Part shown: positions 41,171-52,594 of the stretch, piece after piece
Layout: every line of letters starts with the position of its first letter
How positions within the stretch are numbered: the first letter of the stretch is position 1
Origin: Phaseolus vulgaris
Taxonomy: Eukaryota > Streptophyta > Magnoliopsida > Fabales > Fabaceae
DNA length: 64,000 nucleotides
Assembly: GCF_000499845.2 (NCBI RefSeq)
Contig: NC_023759.2
Location: forward strand, 24,745,670-24,809,669
Direction of reading: 5' to 3'
The notes under the pieces: model-generated
What the model was told of the DNA's origin: nothing
The model's input: only the letters and a program-made list of their open reading frames with translations
Databases searched by the model: none
Made by a program: the position numbers and the translations under genes

Positions 41171-41731
41171 TGTCCAGCGAAAAGACCAAAGGAGTCACGT
41201 CATCTACGTGGCACTGGCGCAGAATTCCAAGTGGTTGTACTTTCTGCTCCTCTGACGCTCCACCAAACATTTCCCCATCGTTCGACACGTGGCTTCATCA
41301 ACGGTTACCTTCAGTTAACGTTTGCGCTTCCCAAACCCATTTCGAAAAACCCTTAAACCCATTTCGCTCCACTGTTCCATCACTTTCTTCGTATTCTCAG
41401 ACGCTCCAACTCTCTTCTGCAAAAAAGCTCTCGACGTTCCTCAACTTCCCGAATCACCAACCTCCTTCATCGCTCTTCCGATCATAAAAAGGTACTTCCT
41501 TTCCTCCTTCTGCTGATTTTTCCTGCATTTTGACCGATTCGCATCATCCTTTAACTGTCTGGTGCATACGTTGTGGGTTGTTTTCTCCATTTCTCCTTTC
41601 TCGTAACTTAGGGCTCCGTCAGCGTCACAACGAACCTACGTTCGTTCGTTTTTCACCCCTTTCTCATGATCGAGTCAGCCTCTGCGAACCCTGATCATTT
41701 TTCCTTTTCTTTTTCCTCTGCAGCTTCCGCA
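41171..41731 (+). other. aORF promoter and leader region of Tat-4
   Basis: This is non-coding between the PPT and the aORF start. One G-box is at 41286-41291. Pyrimidine-rich sequence leads to CTCTGCAG (41716-41723), a 3' splice site 8 bases before the ATG, implying a 5'UTR intron. Confidence 0.5.
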
Positions 41732-44356
41732 ATGACTCGCTCAAAGATCACCCCAAATCCTCCTCCTTCATCACGAAACCCCTCTTCACAAGCACACGAC
41801 CCACCGCGAGTATGTGGCGCTTCGTCTTCTCAGGCTGAGAGGCCTGCACCCTCCCGCCCCAACTTGGCTCAGGCTACTCCGCCTGTCACCGGAGGAGCCT
41901 CCGTCCCCCTACCAGACTTCAAAAAACTATATCCCTGGGCCAACTCGACCTTGTTGAGGGAAACATCTTCCGTAAATTCTGCTGGGGCAGTTCTGCGACT
42001 AGAGAAAGGGGATGAGCCTCACCAATCAATCCATAAGGAGCACGACGAAAAGATGACAGTGCTGCCTTGCCCCCCCGACCTGCCAGTTTGTGCCGACGAC
42101 AAGGGGAACAACGGTGGACCCTTCTGCTTCGTTTACACAACCTTGTTCAAGAAGGTGAAACTCAGGTTTCCCTTCACCCGTTTTGAAAGGGAGCTTCTCA
42201 CCGAGCTCGATATCGCCGCCGCCCAGCTTCATCCCAACAGCTGGGCGTTCGTGCGGGCGTTCCAGGTCATGTGCGACCATCTGGGGTTGCCAGCATGAGT
42301 AGATGTTTTCTTATTTCTCTTCGAAGCCAAGCACCCAGGAGATCGCCTGTGGGTAAGCTTGAACGGGATTGCTGGGAGGTCGATCCTCTCTATCTTCCAG
42401 CAATCCTACAAAGACTGGAAAGGCAAATTCGTCTAGGTGCGCCCCAACGACAAGGACGCTTCCCTACTCGACGGTTTCCCCTTGTATTGGATAAACAAGG
42501 GGAACAAAGAGTCCAAAAGCAGCTTTAGGAGACCAAGAAGTCCTGATAGCATGGGCGCTTTGGACAGAGATCTCTGCTTCTTCTGGAAGAGTGTGGCAGA
42601 TGCCAACATCACCTTCCTCACCACCACGCTCATCTGCTTCGAATTCTTCGAGGACCAACTCGAAATTCGCATAGATTAGAATGTCTAAGTCTTTATTCTA
42701 ACATTACCTCTGTTAACTGTTTCTGGGCGTCTTGCGTGTTGTGCGCAAGACTTTGGTTTTATTTTTCTGCACCATTTATCTGCTTTGCTGCATACTACCT
42801 TATGCATTTATTTTCTCTCTGAGCTAATCCGGGCATTTTTGCTCCATGCAGATAATATGTTGGGCCAGGGCAAGCTCGCTGAACTGAGGGCGCTCGCCCG
42901 AACCCACGGGTTGGCATCGGGTTCACAAACTGTGCCAAACTCGGTGGTGGAGATCGCCGCCGCACAGGGCCGATCGCCACCCAAAGGCCCAACTCCTCCC
43001 GATGTCCAACCCGCCAACCAACGCAAGAAGCTTGTCCTCAGGAAACCTAAGAGGAAAGCTCCCCAAGTAGTCCACGAGGAGGAGGAGGAAGACGACGAGG
43101 CAACTGAAGATGGCCTTGTCACGAAGAGGAAAAGGGTGGCACCTTCTTCACCACCTGCTCCACCCCCTCTTCCAACATCAACACCGCCATCCACGCCTGC
43201 TCCACCTCCAACATTGCCTCCTCCGCCAGCTCCTGCCTCACCAGTCCAAGCAATTCCATTGGCGTCTGCGCCACCTGCGGTTGAGGCCCCCGAGCCAAAC
43301 TTCATGGAGGACCCCCCGAGCGCCTCCACGCCGTATGTAACAGCTGGAGAGGGTCCTCTTTCAAATGCCTCAGCCGCAGACGTTACTCCAATTGGGGATG
43401 AGGTTGCCCATAACTCTCCAATTCTGATTACTGAATCCCCGACGTCGCCACCACGCCAAGAAGCACCTGCTGAGCAACCAACTAAAGAAGGTGGCGGCGA
43501 GAGTCAACAACAAGCCCACCCGGTGCCTCCACCAGCAAACCTCTCTCTCGAGGTCACAAGGATGTGGGAGCCTTTCTCGGCCAAACTGAAGATGATGGCA
43601 GAGGACTTCCCCACCATTATATCTAGAGCTGTGGAGAGCTCCACCAGGAAGCTCCAGGATGACCTCTTCAACCTTCGAACTGAGAATAGCACTGTGAGGG
43701 TTGAGGTGGAGAAGTTATCCTTCAATCTGACACTCGCGGAGATTGAACACTCCCGAGTAGAAGATGCGATGAGCACCGAGCTCCGGTTGGCGCGCAAGGA
43801 GGCCATTGATCTACGCCATAAGGTGCAGCTTCTGGCTCAAGAGAAGATTGAGCTGGAGAGCAAGATTGTACCTTATCGCGTCAAAGTGGCTGACCTGGAG
43901 GCCTTAATAAAAACTGACGCCGCCAAGGTGAAGAAACTGGAGCAAAGGTCAGCTAATCGGGATATCTTCCTGGGAAAGGTGGAAAAAGAAAGGGACGACA
44001 CCATGGCGAAACTTGCTGAAGCCAGCACAGAGAAGGGGAAAATCGCTGCTGAATTGGGCCAGGTGCAGGCAGAATCCAAGAAGGTTCCTGAAGACCTTCT
44101 CCAAGCTCAAGAAACCATCGAAAAACTCAAGAAACAAGCTGAAGAGCTGGAGCAGCAGAACAAGGGGCTAAAGGAACAAACTGAAGAACTCAAGAAACAA
44201 ATCGAAGAGCTTAATCTGAGTTCTGCCCAAATTCTGGCTGCTGGATTCGAGGCTGCACGGGAACAGTTCGCCTGCTTGTTCCTCGATCTGGACTTTAGCA
44301 TGGTGTCCCTTAACAACGAGGTGGTGGATGGGAAGGTGGTTCCCGCTGAAGACTGA
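41732..44356 (+). pseudogene. Tat-4 antisense gene (aORF), exon 1 damaged, exon 2 intact
   Basis: Exon 1 (ATG 41732 to about 42672) encodes the N-terminal domain: FKKLYPWANSTLL, FERELLTELDIAAAQLHPNSW, WVSLNGIAGRS, KDWKGKFV and LDGFPLYW. It has TGA at 42296-42298 and TAG at 42434-42436. The donor that reads CATAG|GTTAG in Tat-2 is CATAG|ATTAG here, so normal splicing should fail. Exon 2 (42852-44356) is fully open: basic LRKPKRKAPQ, an acidic EEEEEDDE run, a proline-rich region of about 100 residues, then about 250 residues of coiled coil (KKLEQRSANRDIFL to LKKQIEELNL) and a short tail ending AED. Function is unknown. Confidence 0.75.
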
Positions 44357-44944
44357 TCAATTTCCTCCATCCACTACCTTTATGCTTTCTCTTTGTATTT
44401 TGTAATGAACTCTTTTCTTTTTCTGTTTATGTACCCCGAACTGATATTTACTTAATGTCAAGACCTTTGCATTTCTTCTTGTAACTTCTTTAGCTGCTTT
44501 AACTTTCCTTGCACAATTTGCTTCAAGAAATTAACTATCATATACTTAATTGCTTCGAACCACTTCAACTTCAAATAACAACCTACTTTAACAACTTGTA
44601 ATCTCAATGCAATGAACTTCAGCGTAAAACCATTCTTCAAACGACGAACTTTAACTTCAACTAATGGCTTAAGACATTACTTTACCCGATCTGCTTCATC
44701 AAAACGGGTCTTTAACTTTCCCGCCACTGTTCGAACTTTTCCTGGTCGCCAAAGACTCTTGGCGATATCAGCTTCTTTCTGGCTCCACAACTTGGCCATT
44801 GTTCCTTCATCAGGGGGTAGAGGCGCCTTTCGGATCCTTCTCTACCTCCTTGAGCTTCAGAACAAGAGACCGGGTGGCTAGGCGTTCTCTTCGAACCTAC
44901 CTTAGCCATCCTCCAAACTTTTTCCACCCTTTACACCATACCTG
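44357..44944. other. 3' region of the Tat-4 aORF
   Basis: These 590 bases are AT-rich with no ORF of substance. On the plus strand they would be the aORF 3'UTR. Confidence 0.4.
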
Positions 44945-45080
44945 AACTCGTTCGAGACGAGAAGGATTTTATCTTGCCTGAACTCGCTCATAGGCGAGAA
45001 GGTCTTTAACTCGCCTGAACTCGCTCATAGGCGAGAAGGTCTTTAACTCGCCTGAACTCGCTCATAGGCGAGAAAGTCTT
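44945..45080. repeat. CTCGCCT hairpin repeats in Tat-4 UTR
   Basis: About four units of 35-36 bp read CTCGCCTGAACTCGCTCATA then GGCGAGAAGG. CTCGCCT pairs with AGGCGAG in each regular unit. They are related to the remnant arrays at 15610 and 16640. Confidence 0.85.
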
Positions 45081-45405
45081 TAACTTGCCTCTACATTGCC
45101 CCGGGGGTTACATCTTCTCGCCCCCAGAAACACTGAGGACTTTTCACTGGTGCCTCTACATTGCCCCAGGGGTTACATCTTCTCGCCCCGAGAAACACTG
45201 AGGACTTTTCACTGGTGCCTCTACATTGCTCCAGGGGTTACATCTTCTCGCCCCCAGAAACACTGAGGACTTTTCACTGGTGCCTCTACATTGCTCCAGG
45301 GGTTACATCTTCTCGCCCCCAGAAACACTGAGGACTTTTCACTGGTGCCTCTACATTGCCCCAGGGGTTACATCTTCTCGCCCCTAGAAACACTGAGGAC
45401 TTTTC
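45081..45405. repeat. 65-bp tandem repeats in Tat-4 UTR, five copies
   Basis: ACTGGTGCCTCTACATTGCC recurs at 45146, 45211, 45276 and 45341, exactly 65 bp apart, with one more partial copy before. A similar phrase occurs at 14935-15060 in the remnant. Confidence 0.88.
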
Positions 45406-45494
45406 ACTCTTCCTCGCCTGCACTCGCTCGATGGCGAGGAGGTCTTTATCTCGCCTCAGAACGCGCGTGGGCGTTGGGGTCTTTTAACTGGTGC

Positions 45495-45575
45495 CTCCGA
45501 TCGCCGAAAGACGATGAGGACTTTAACTTTAACTGGTGCCTCCGATCGCCGAAAGACGATGAGGACTTAAAACCT
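45495..45575. repeat. GGTGCCTCCGATCGCCGAAA repeats
   Basis: Two near-identical units of about 41 bp carry a CGATCG core. A related CTCCGATCGCCAGATGGCGA occurs twice in the remnant (15850, 16960). Confidence 0.75.
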
Positions 45576-45701
45576 TTTAGAAAGCATGCAATATATCTTT
45601 AACTTGCCTTAAGTCACGTATAAGTGACAAGGTCTTTCTTCAAAACTTTCTGAAAACAACAGGCATGCAATCTGAAACAACTTGAACTTTTGAAAACTTC
45701 T

Positions 45702-45762
45702 CTTTATTGGGTGGCCTCGTTAAAAACCCTCCTTAGGGAAAAAAAGAGCGCCCCCTTCAAAC
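45702..45762 (-). terminator. Post-integrase hairpin, T-tract and AATAAA module of Tat-4
   Basis: On the minus strand: GAAGGGGGCGCTCTTTTTTT, CCCT/AGGG hairpin, GGGTTTTTAACGAGG and AATAAA (reverse TTTATT at 45703-45708). It starts about 60 bp after the integrase stop, as in Tat-1. Confidence 0.5.
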
Positions 45763-45818
45763 TGTTTTAACAGAGACATTGTAATGTAACTTCGTGTTTA
45801 TCTTTACTTACAAAGTTC

Positions 45819-47956
45819 TCAACTGTAATATAACTTGAGGTGCGTGGCGTTCCAAGTGCGAGGAATCGCCCCTCCTTCCAATGTCTCTAAGCGGTAGGCG
45901 CCGTTCCTGAGCGCCTCGGTTATTCTGAAAGGTCCCGTCCACTTGGGCGACAGTTTATTCTCCATCTCGTACTGGTGGGCTTTCCTCATCACCAAGTCGC
46001 CTTCTCTGAACTGTCTCGGCATCACCTTCGAGTTATATCTTCGTTCAATCCTTCTCTTCACCGCTTCAGCCTTCAATCTCGCCTCTTCCCTGACTTCATC
46101 CAGTAGATCCAGGTTCAACCTTCTCTCCTCATTCGAGTCTTCCCCTACGAAGTTCTGGAATCTCGGCGAGCTCTCCTGGATCTCCACTGGAATCATTACG
46201 TCGCACCCATAGACCAAGCTGAACGGGGTCTCATGGGTTCCTGACTGCTCAGTGGTGTTGTACGCCCAGACTATACGGGGTACCTCCTCAGCCCAGCTTC
46301 CTTTGGCTTTCTCTAGCCTTCTCTTCAACCCTCTCAGCAACACCCGATTAGCTGACTCTACTTGGCCATTTGTCTGAGGGTGCTCGACGGATGCAAACAC
46401 TTGTTGAATTCCCACCCCTTCGCACAGCTTCTTCAACAGGTGGCTCGCAAACTGAGTCCCATTGTCCGACACCAGGCGCTTGGGCACACCAAACCGGCAC
46501 ACGATGTTCTTCCATACGAAACCTTCGATCTTGTGTGCGGTGATCTGGGCCACTGGTTCTGCTTCGATCCACTTGGTGAAATACTCAATCGCCACCACCA
46601 AGTACTTCATCTGCCTGATCGCCAGCGGGAATGGTCTCAGAATGTCGATTCCCCAAGTGTGAAACGGCCAAGGGCTGTAAATCGATTTCAACTCCTCGGG
46701 AGGCGCCTTGTGCCAATCGGCGTGCTGTTGGCATTGTTTGCAACATTGTGCATATCTCTTACAATCTTCTCTCATCGTTGGCCAGTAGTAACCTGCACGG
46801 AGGGTCCTCGCGGCCAGAGCTCGACCCCCGACGTGGCTTATGCATATTCCTTCGTGGAGCTCTGCCATGATTCTCGTGCACTTCTCGCCATGTACACATT
46901 CCAGGAGTGGGTGAGTGAACCCAAACCTGTACAGATCGCCATCAATCAATGTGTACTTGCTAGAATTTTTCTTTACCTTCCTAGCCTCTATCGGATCCAG
47001 CGGGAGAAGGCCATCTGCCAGGCACCGCTTGTACTGTGTTATCCAGGTGTCTGGCTCATGGGTAGCGCAGACCTGCGTCATGTTCACCCTCTCTCCCGGA
47101 CACGCTCTAATTCTCGGCGATCTCAACGATTCTTGCGTCAAAGACTTGTGACTTCTTGCCGCTTTTTCCGTTGACCTGCTTATCTGAAGAACCAGGTGAT
47201 CTGCCACAAAGGCCCTCGGCGTCTTCAGAGTTTCTTGAATCACCGTCCTCTGCCTACCTCCCTTGCCTGAACTGGCGAGCTTGGCTAGCAAGTCAGCTCG
47301 GGCATTCTGCTCTCTGGGCACATGCACTACTTCAAAGGAGGCAAAGGAACTCTTCAATTCCCGCACATACTCCAAGTAAGCCGCCATTTGTGGATCTTTA
47401 GCCTGGAACTCGCCTGTTACTTGCCCTGTGACTAGCAGCGAGTCACTCTTAGCCATCAACACCCTAGCTCCCATCTCTTTGGCCAGCAAAATCCCGGCGA
47501 TCAGCGCCTCGTATTCTGCTTGGTTGTTGCTGGCCTTGAAGGCGAACCTCAAAGATTGTTCGATCAGCACGCCGTTGGGTCCCTCCAACATGACTCCAGC
47601 ACCGCTACCCTGCTGGTTCGACGATCCATCCACCGAGAGCACCCAACGGAAATCGTCCCCTTCAACTCGTGTCGCCTCAGATGAGAGCTCGACCACGAAA
47701 TCTGCAAAGATTTGCCCCTTAATCGGACCTCGGTGCTCATACTTGATATCAAATTCTGACAGCTCTACTGCCCACTTCACCATCCTTCCCGCAACGTCGG
47801 GCTTCTTCAAGACCTTCTGGATGGGCAGGTCAGTCATCACCAGAATCGTGAAGCTGTGGAAGTAGTGGCGCAACCTCCTCGCCGAAAACACCACAGCCAG
47901 CGCAGCCTTCTCCAGGGCCTGATATCTCGTTTCTGGGCCCTGCAACACCTTACTAA
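45819..47956 (-). pseudogene. pol: Tat-4 RNase H, second RNase H and integrase
   Basis: It is open for more than 700 codons but out of frame with upstream RT because of a 2-bp loss near 47957. The first RNase H spans VSKVLQGPETRYQ to YEHRG. The second RNase H has D in VDGSS, E in NQAEYEAL, D in KSDSLL and D in ARADLLAKL. Integrase has the HHCC zinc domain (HEGICISH, CKQCQQH). Its DDE core has D in WGIDILRPFP (the usual glycine is R), D in SDNGTQF and E in NGQVESANR. The C-terminal GDLVMRKAHQYEMENKLSPK is followed by the end at LKLYYS (stop at 45819). There is no chromodomain. Confidence 0.9.
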
Positions 47957-50900
47957 CAATAAATAGGCTTTTGAGCCTGATCTTTGTCCTGGGCGAGCAC
48001 CACACTTACCGCCCTCTCAGTTACAACAAAATACAACCTGAGAGGGGTTCCCACCAGCGGTTTGCACAGAACTGGCGGGCTCGCCAGATACTCCTTCAGC
48101 TTGACGAAGGCTTCCTCGCACTCCTTCGTCCAAACAAACTTGTTATTCCTCCTTAAGCACTGGAAGTAGGGATGTCCCTTCTCTCCGCTAGCTGACACGA
48201 AGCGAGACAGGGCTGCCATCCGACCTGTTAGCTGTTGCACTTCCTTCACTGTGGCCGGGCTTCTCATCGCCAAGATGGCGGCACACTTGTCCGGGTTGGC
48301 CTCTATTCCTCTTTCAGTTAAGAGGAATCCCAGGAATTTTCCAGCCTCCACGCCAAAGATGCATTTCTCTGGATTCAGCTTCAGCCTGAACTTGGCGATC
48401 GTCGTGAACAATTCCTCCAAGTCTGCAACGTGCTTGCTTTTTTCTAGCGAGGTCACGACCATGTCATCGATGTACGCTTGCACGTTCCTTCCCAGCATCG
48501 GTGCAAGTACTCGATCCATCAACCTCTGGTACGTGGCCCCCGCGTTCTTCAGCCCAAACGGCATCACCTTGTAGCAATAGCACGATCTCTCAGTCATGAA
48601 TGCAGTCTTCTCTTCATCCATGGGATGCATCTTGATCTGATTATACCCCGAGAAGGCATCCAGGAAGCTCAACAACTTACACCCTGCAGCACTATCCACC
48701 AGGGCGTCTATGCTTGGTAAAGGATATGAATCCTTTGGGCAAGCCTTGTTCAGATCAGTGAAATCGACGCACATGCGCCATTTCCCATTACTCTTCTTCA
48801 CCAGCACGACATTTGCCAGCCATTCAGGGTACTGAACTTCCCTTATGTGGCCTGCAGCGAGGAGTTTCTGTGTTTCATCCCTAATCGCCTGCCTCCTCTC
48901 TTCGTTGAATTTTCTTCTTCTTTGTCGCACTGGTCTCACCAAGTTGTCCATTGCCAGATGATGGCACAAGAAGTCGGGGTCAATCCCGGGCATGTCCGAA
49001 GCGGACCATGCAAATGCATCCAGGTGCCGTTCTATCACCTTAGCAATCTGGTCCTGGAGCTCGACCTCCAGAGATCTTCCCAGCTTGAAGATCTTTCCCC
49101 CGATCTCTCTCTCGAGCCACTGCTCGACAGGTTTTGGTCTGGTTTCCCTGGCGATCACCGCCCTGGCGATTCCCAGTTCTCTCGCTTCCTCAGGGCGATT
49201 CCTTGCCTCTTCTTCCTCCAGACCGGCATTCCCCTCCCCTAGCTCAGCATCCACCATCTCCACGTCTCTTCCGGCGATCTCTTCTACTACCGTCGATCTG
49301 GGCTTCACACCAGGAGGCGGGGTGGTTGTCACGTAACTCACCGATCTCTTGTTTTTCAGGCTATTCTCATAGCACTTCTTCGCTTCTTTCTGATCGGATT
49401 TGATGGTGATCACCACCCCCTCCATAGACGGCAGCTTCACCTTCATGTGCCGAGTCGACGGTATAGCGCCTATCCTGTTGAGTGTGGGTCTTCCCAACAG
49501 GATGTTGTATGCTGAAGGAGCGTTTACAACAAGGTATTTGATTTTCTCCGTTCTTGAACCAGCCTCATCCGTAAACGTAGTCCTCAGCTCTATGTACCCC
49601 CTGACCTCCACTTGGTCACCAGCGAAACCATACAAACACCCTCCATAGCGTCTCAGCTGGTCAAGGGGCAGCTCCAACTGCGTGAAAGTCGGCCAGAACA
49701 TCACGTCTGCCGAGCTTCCTTGGTCCACCAGAACCCTGTGGACCTTTCTCCCTGCTGTGATCAACGAGATGACTATGGGATCGTTGTCATGAGGCACAAC
49801 GTCCCGAAGATCCTGCTTGGTGAATGTAATGTCCACTTCCGGCGAGTGGTCTTCAAACATATCCACCGTCATCACAGACCTCGCGTACCTCTTCCTCTGT
49901 GATGCGGTGCATCCACCACCTGAGAAACCTCCCGCAATGGTGTGGATTTCCCCGTGCGTAGGCATCTCGTGCTGCTGGGCTTCTCCGCCTGCTGGTTGGG
50001 AGCTCGACGCGCCCCCCGTCCTTCTGTCCAGCAAATAATCATTTAGGAACCCGCTCTTAACCAGATCGTCGAGCTGGTATCCTAAAGCCAAGCACGAATC
50101 TACTGTATGGCCAAAGCCCTGGTGAAACTCACACCAGGCGTCTAGCTTTGGTCCCAGCACCTTGTCGCCCACCTTTTCTGGCGCTTTCAACCTGGCGGAT
50201 ATGTTGGGAATGGCGATCAGGTCCGCCAATCCCATGACAAACTTGTGCTTAGGCGGGCGATTGTACTCCCGGCGTGCTGGTTGCTGGCGACCTTGGCCCC
50301 TGCCCTTGTTCTTCCTTGGATCATAGGGATGGCGAGTCCTCTGATCCCTTCTGGCCGCCGCTGTCTCCAGCACCCTTTGTGGCTGGATTCTGGTCTGGGC
50401 GCGTGGCCTAGCGGGAGCCACGCTTCCTCTCTTCTCGGCGACTTCGCTCTCATCGGCGATGTGGGCCACCGCAAGTCGCCTAACCTCTGCAAACGTGGCG
50501 GGGTGAGCCCTGATCAATGCCTCGCAGAATGGTCCTGGCAGCACGCCCTTCTTAAATGCATATACCAGCATTTCCTCATCCTTGGCCGGCGATCTGACGA
50601 TCTGCGCCCCAAAGCGATTCAGGTAGTCCCTGAGGGACTCTCCCTGATACTACCTTATATCAAACAAATTGTAAGACACCCTGGGCGGTGCCTTATTCAC
50701 GATGTATTGCTCGACAAAAATCTTGGAAAACTGTTGGAAATTGGTTATGTGACTGTTAGGCAGGCTCACAAACCATTCCAACGCCGTTCCCTGGAGTGTG
50801 CTCACGAACATCTTGCAGTATACGGCATCTGACCCTCCTGACAGCATCATCTGCGTATGAAACGTGGTGAGATGAGCCTCAGGATCCTCCACGCCGGTAA

Positions 50901-51255
50901 AAACAGCCTTAACAGGAACCACACTCGCAGGAATAGGCGTATCAGTAATCGCCTGAGTGAAAGGCATGGGAAAAACACGAGGCGGCGTTGACGGCGCGAC
51001 CTCTTCAGCAATAGGACGCCCTTGCTGCTCCTGAAGAGCTTGACGCAGCTCCTCAGTCACCTTGCTAAACTCGTCATTCCTGGCCCGAGAGGCGGCCAGG
51101 TCCTCATGCATTCTTGCCTGTTCTATGCGCGAGGCTTCTACAGTTGCCTGCAACGAGCGCATAATCTCTGCCATCTGCGCCATGGTCATGGCGGCGGCGC
51201 CTTCAGCAGCGACGGGCGCAACTGGACTTGAACGATTGCTTCTCATTTTTCTCAT
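47953..51255 (-). pseudogene. gag-pol: Tat-4 gag, protease and RT
   Basis: The ATG at 51255 gives the family B Gag N-terminus with coiled coil. TAG at 50650-50652 (CAG in others) breaks the frame after NLFDIR, and the same frame continues. Gag has the zinc-knuckle variant CEFHQGFGHTVDSC. The protease (ITAGRKVHRVLVDQGSSADV) is complete. RT holds FTDLNKACPKDSYPLPS and the active site in the form YIDDMVV rather than YVDDMVV. The frame ends at 47953 because two T bases are missing in the PIYFVSK codons. Confidence 0.9.
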
Positions 51256-51645
51256 GAAACTTGACGAATCACAGAATGCAGCGAACAACACTTACTTCAG
51301 CTACGATCGATTCAGCGATCAATCGGTAAAAACTGCGCCAAACTCCGCAAGAAAACTCAAGAACACAGCGAACCTCCACAGAGACCTGCAACTCCACCAG
51401 AAACCACCGCTTCTCCCACGGATAACAAAACGAGCCAAAGAACTCAAACTTCACCGAACAAATCTCGCGTAAACAGCAGGAAATCTCACTTCACCAAACA
51501 AAAACCCAGACGAACGGTGGAAAATGCGAAATCACCGATCAAAACTCAAACGAACAGCGAACAGTGGTTGCACCAGCACACAACCACGCAGAAAACTACG
51601 AATACCTCCAAGAACTCACGCTGTGGATGGGAACAGGTTTTACAC

Positions 51646-51663
51646 GGCCCCACGGTGGGCGCC
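51646..51663 (-). other. Primer binding site of Tat-4
   Basis: GGCCCCACGGTGGGCGCC is the reverse complement of the family B PBS and abuts the LTR. Confidence 0.85.
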
Positions 51664-52483
51664 TGATGATCCTGCCTGTTGACCAAAACCTTGGAACTTG
51701 CCTCGTCAATGGATCGACGTGTGCACTGCTTCTACCTCCGTCCTTCGTCGCGATCCACTTCAAGAACCTGCAAAAGAACAGAGCGGCGCCGCTGCGGCCG
51801 ATCGCACTCCAACGCCCAAGTCAGTGACTGAACCACCAAACACTTCAAGAGCAAACACTCAAGAACTCTCAAGGAGCCGTGCAATGCTCTCTCTCACAGT
51901 ATGCTCAAGAACTCGCAAGCGTAAAGAGTATAATCTGAACGTGCGTACCTCGAAAGTTCGTTGGGAGACCCTTTTATACCTGGTCACTTTCTCTCTCCTG
52001 GCAATTACACACCTGGACACGTGGCTCGCATCCAGTCGTACACGTGCCATCATCTGGAGCCTCCTTGACTCGGGCGCTGCTTCTGACTCTCCTTTGGCTA
52101 AGTTACTTATGCATGGTGCTGCCCAGTGCATAGCTAACTTGGGAGCGCGATCTCTACTAGAATTGGCGAGTTAGGGTGCCTTCGTACACCTTCCCTGTGG
52201 TCTCGCCGGCCGCCTTCATAATCTGCACCACCTTCATCTTCGGCGATGTGCTTGCTCTGGCGATCTCCCATCACTTGGTCGCCTGAGTTTACATCTGGCG
52301 ACTTCATCTTTAACCTGGTGATCGCCGGTTCTGGTATACTGGAGATCGGAGCACGCCAACTTAATAACTGGCGACTACACGAGTCCCCCGACTTCCTACC
52401 CTTCTGCCAACCTGGCGTCTTGTCAACACGCCTATACTGTAGCTGGATGCCACGTCATCGCTTCCGACTACCAGGGCGGTACA
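51664..52483 (-). repeat. 5' LTR of Tat-4
   Basis: It is 820 bp. On the plus strand it starts TGATGATCC and ends GGGCGGTACA. TATA on the minus strand is at 51971-51980, and G-boxes at 52018-52023 and 52041-52046. Confidence 0.93.
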
Positions 52484-52488
52484 TACCT
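52484..52488. repeat. Target site duplication of Tat-4, right copy (TACCT)
   Basis: It is identical to 40322-40326. Confidence 0.92.
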
Positions 52489-52594
52489 CATCAAAGACAA
52501 CGTGAACAGACTCTTCTACAGTCATCAACCTCTTGTTGTAGATTTTGTATGCATGACTTGTGAGAGAATACCCTATGAAGATGCCAATATCATC
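52489..52594 (-). pseudogene. int: SIRE-like copia integrase C-terminus
   Basis: About 35 residues read IGIFIGYSLTSHAYKIYNKR then MTVEESVHVVFDE, a hallmark of copia integrase C-termini. The frame runs up to the TACCT site and continues after Tat-4 at 40326 as VDCKSIQIPKTSAEEDEQ. It is cut on the right at 52595 by Tat-5. Confidence 0.88.

Larger units (their letters stand above)
40327..52483 (-). mobile_element. Tat-4: complete family B Tat element, minus strand
   Basis: This 12.2-kb element has LTRs 40327-41143 and 51664-52483, a PPT, PBS and TACCT duplications. Order on the minus strand: gag, protease, RT, RNase H, second RNase H, integrase (51255-45819), UTR with hairpin repeats, then the antisense gene (plus strand 41732-44356). 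LTRs differ at about 14 sites (1.7 percent) plus a 3-bp loss at the left tip (TGATCC for TGATGATCC). It is the best preserved gag-pol here, with one TAG and one 2-bp loss. Confidence 0.95.
37091..52594 (-). mobile_element. SIRE/Maximus-like Ty1/copia element, minus strand, split by Tat-4 and truncated by Tat-5
   Basis: Reading leftward: integrase C-terminus (52594-52489), TACCT site with Tat-4 inserted, linker, RT and RNase H (40326-38516), UTR, PPT and 3' LTR (38189-37091). The gag, protease, first part of integrase and 5' LTR are beyond the insertion at 52595 and outside the window. Dispersed AATCGGTTGTTT motif pairs occur in its LTR, UTR and pol linker. Confidence 0.82.
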
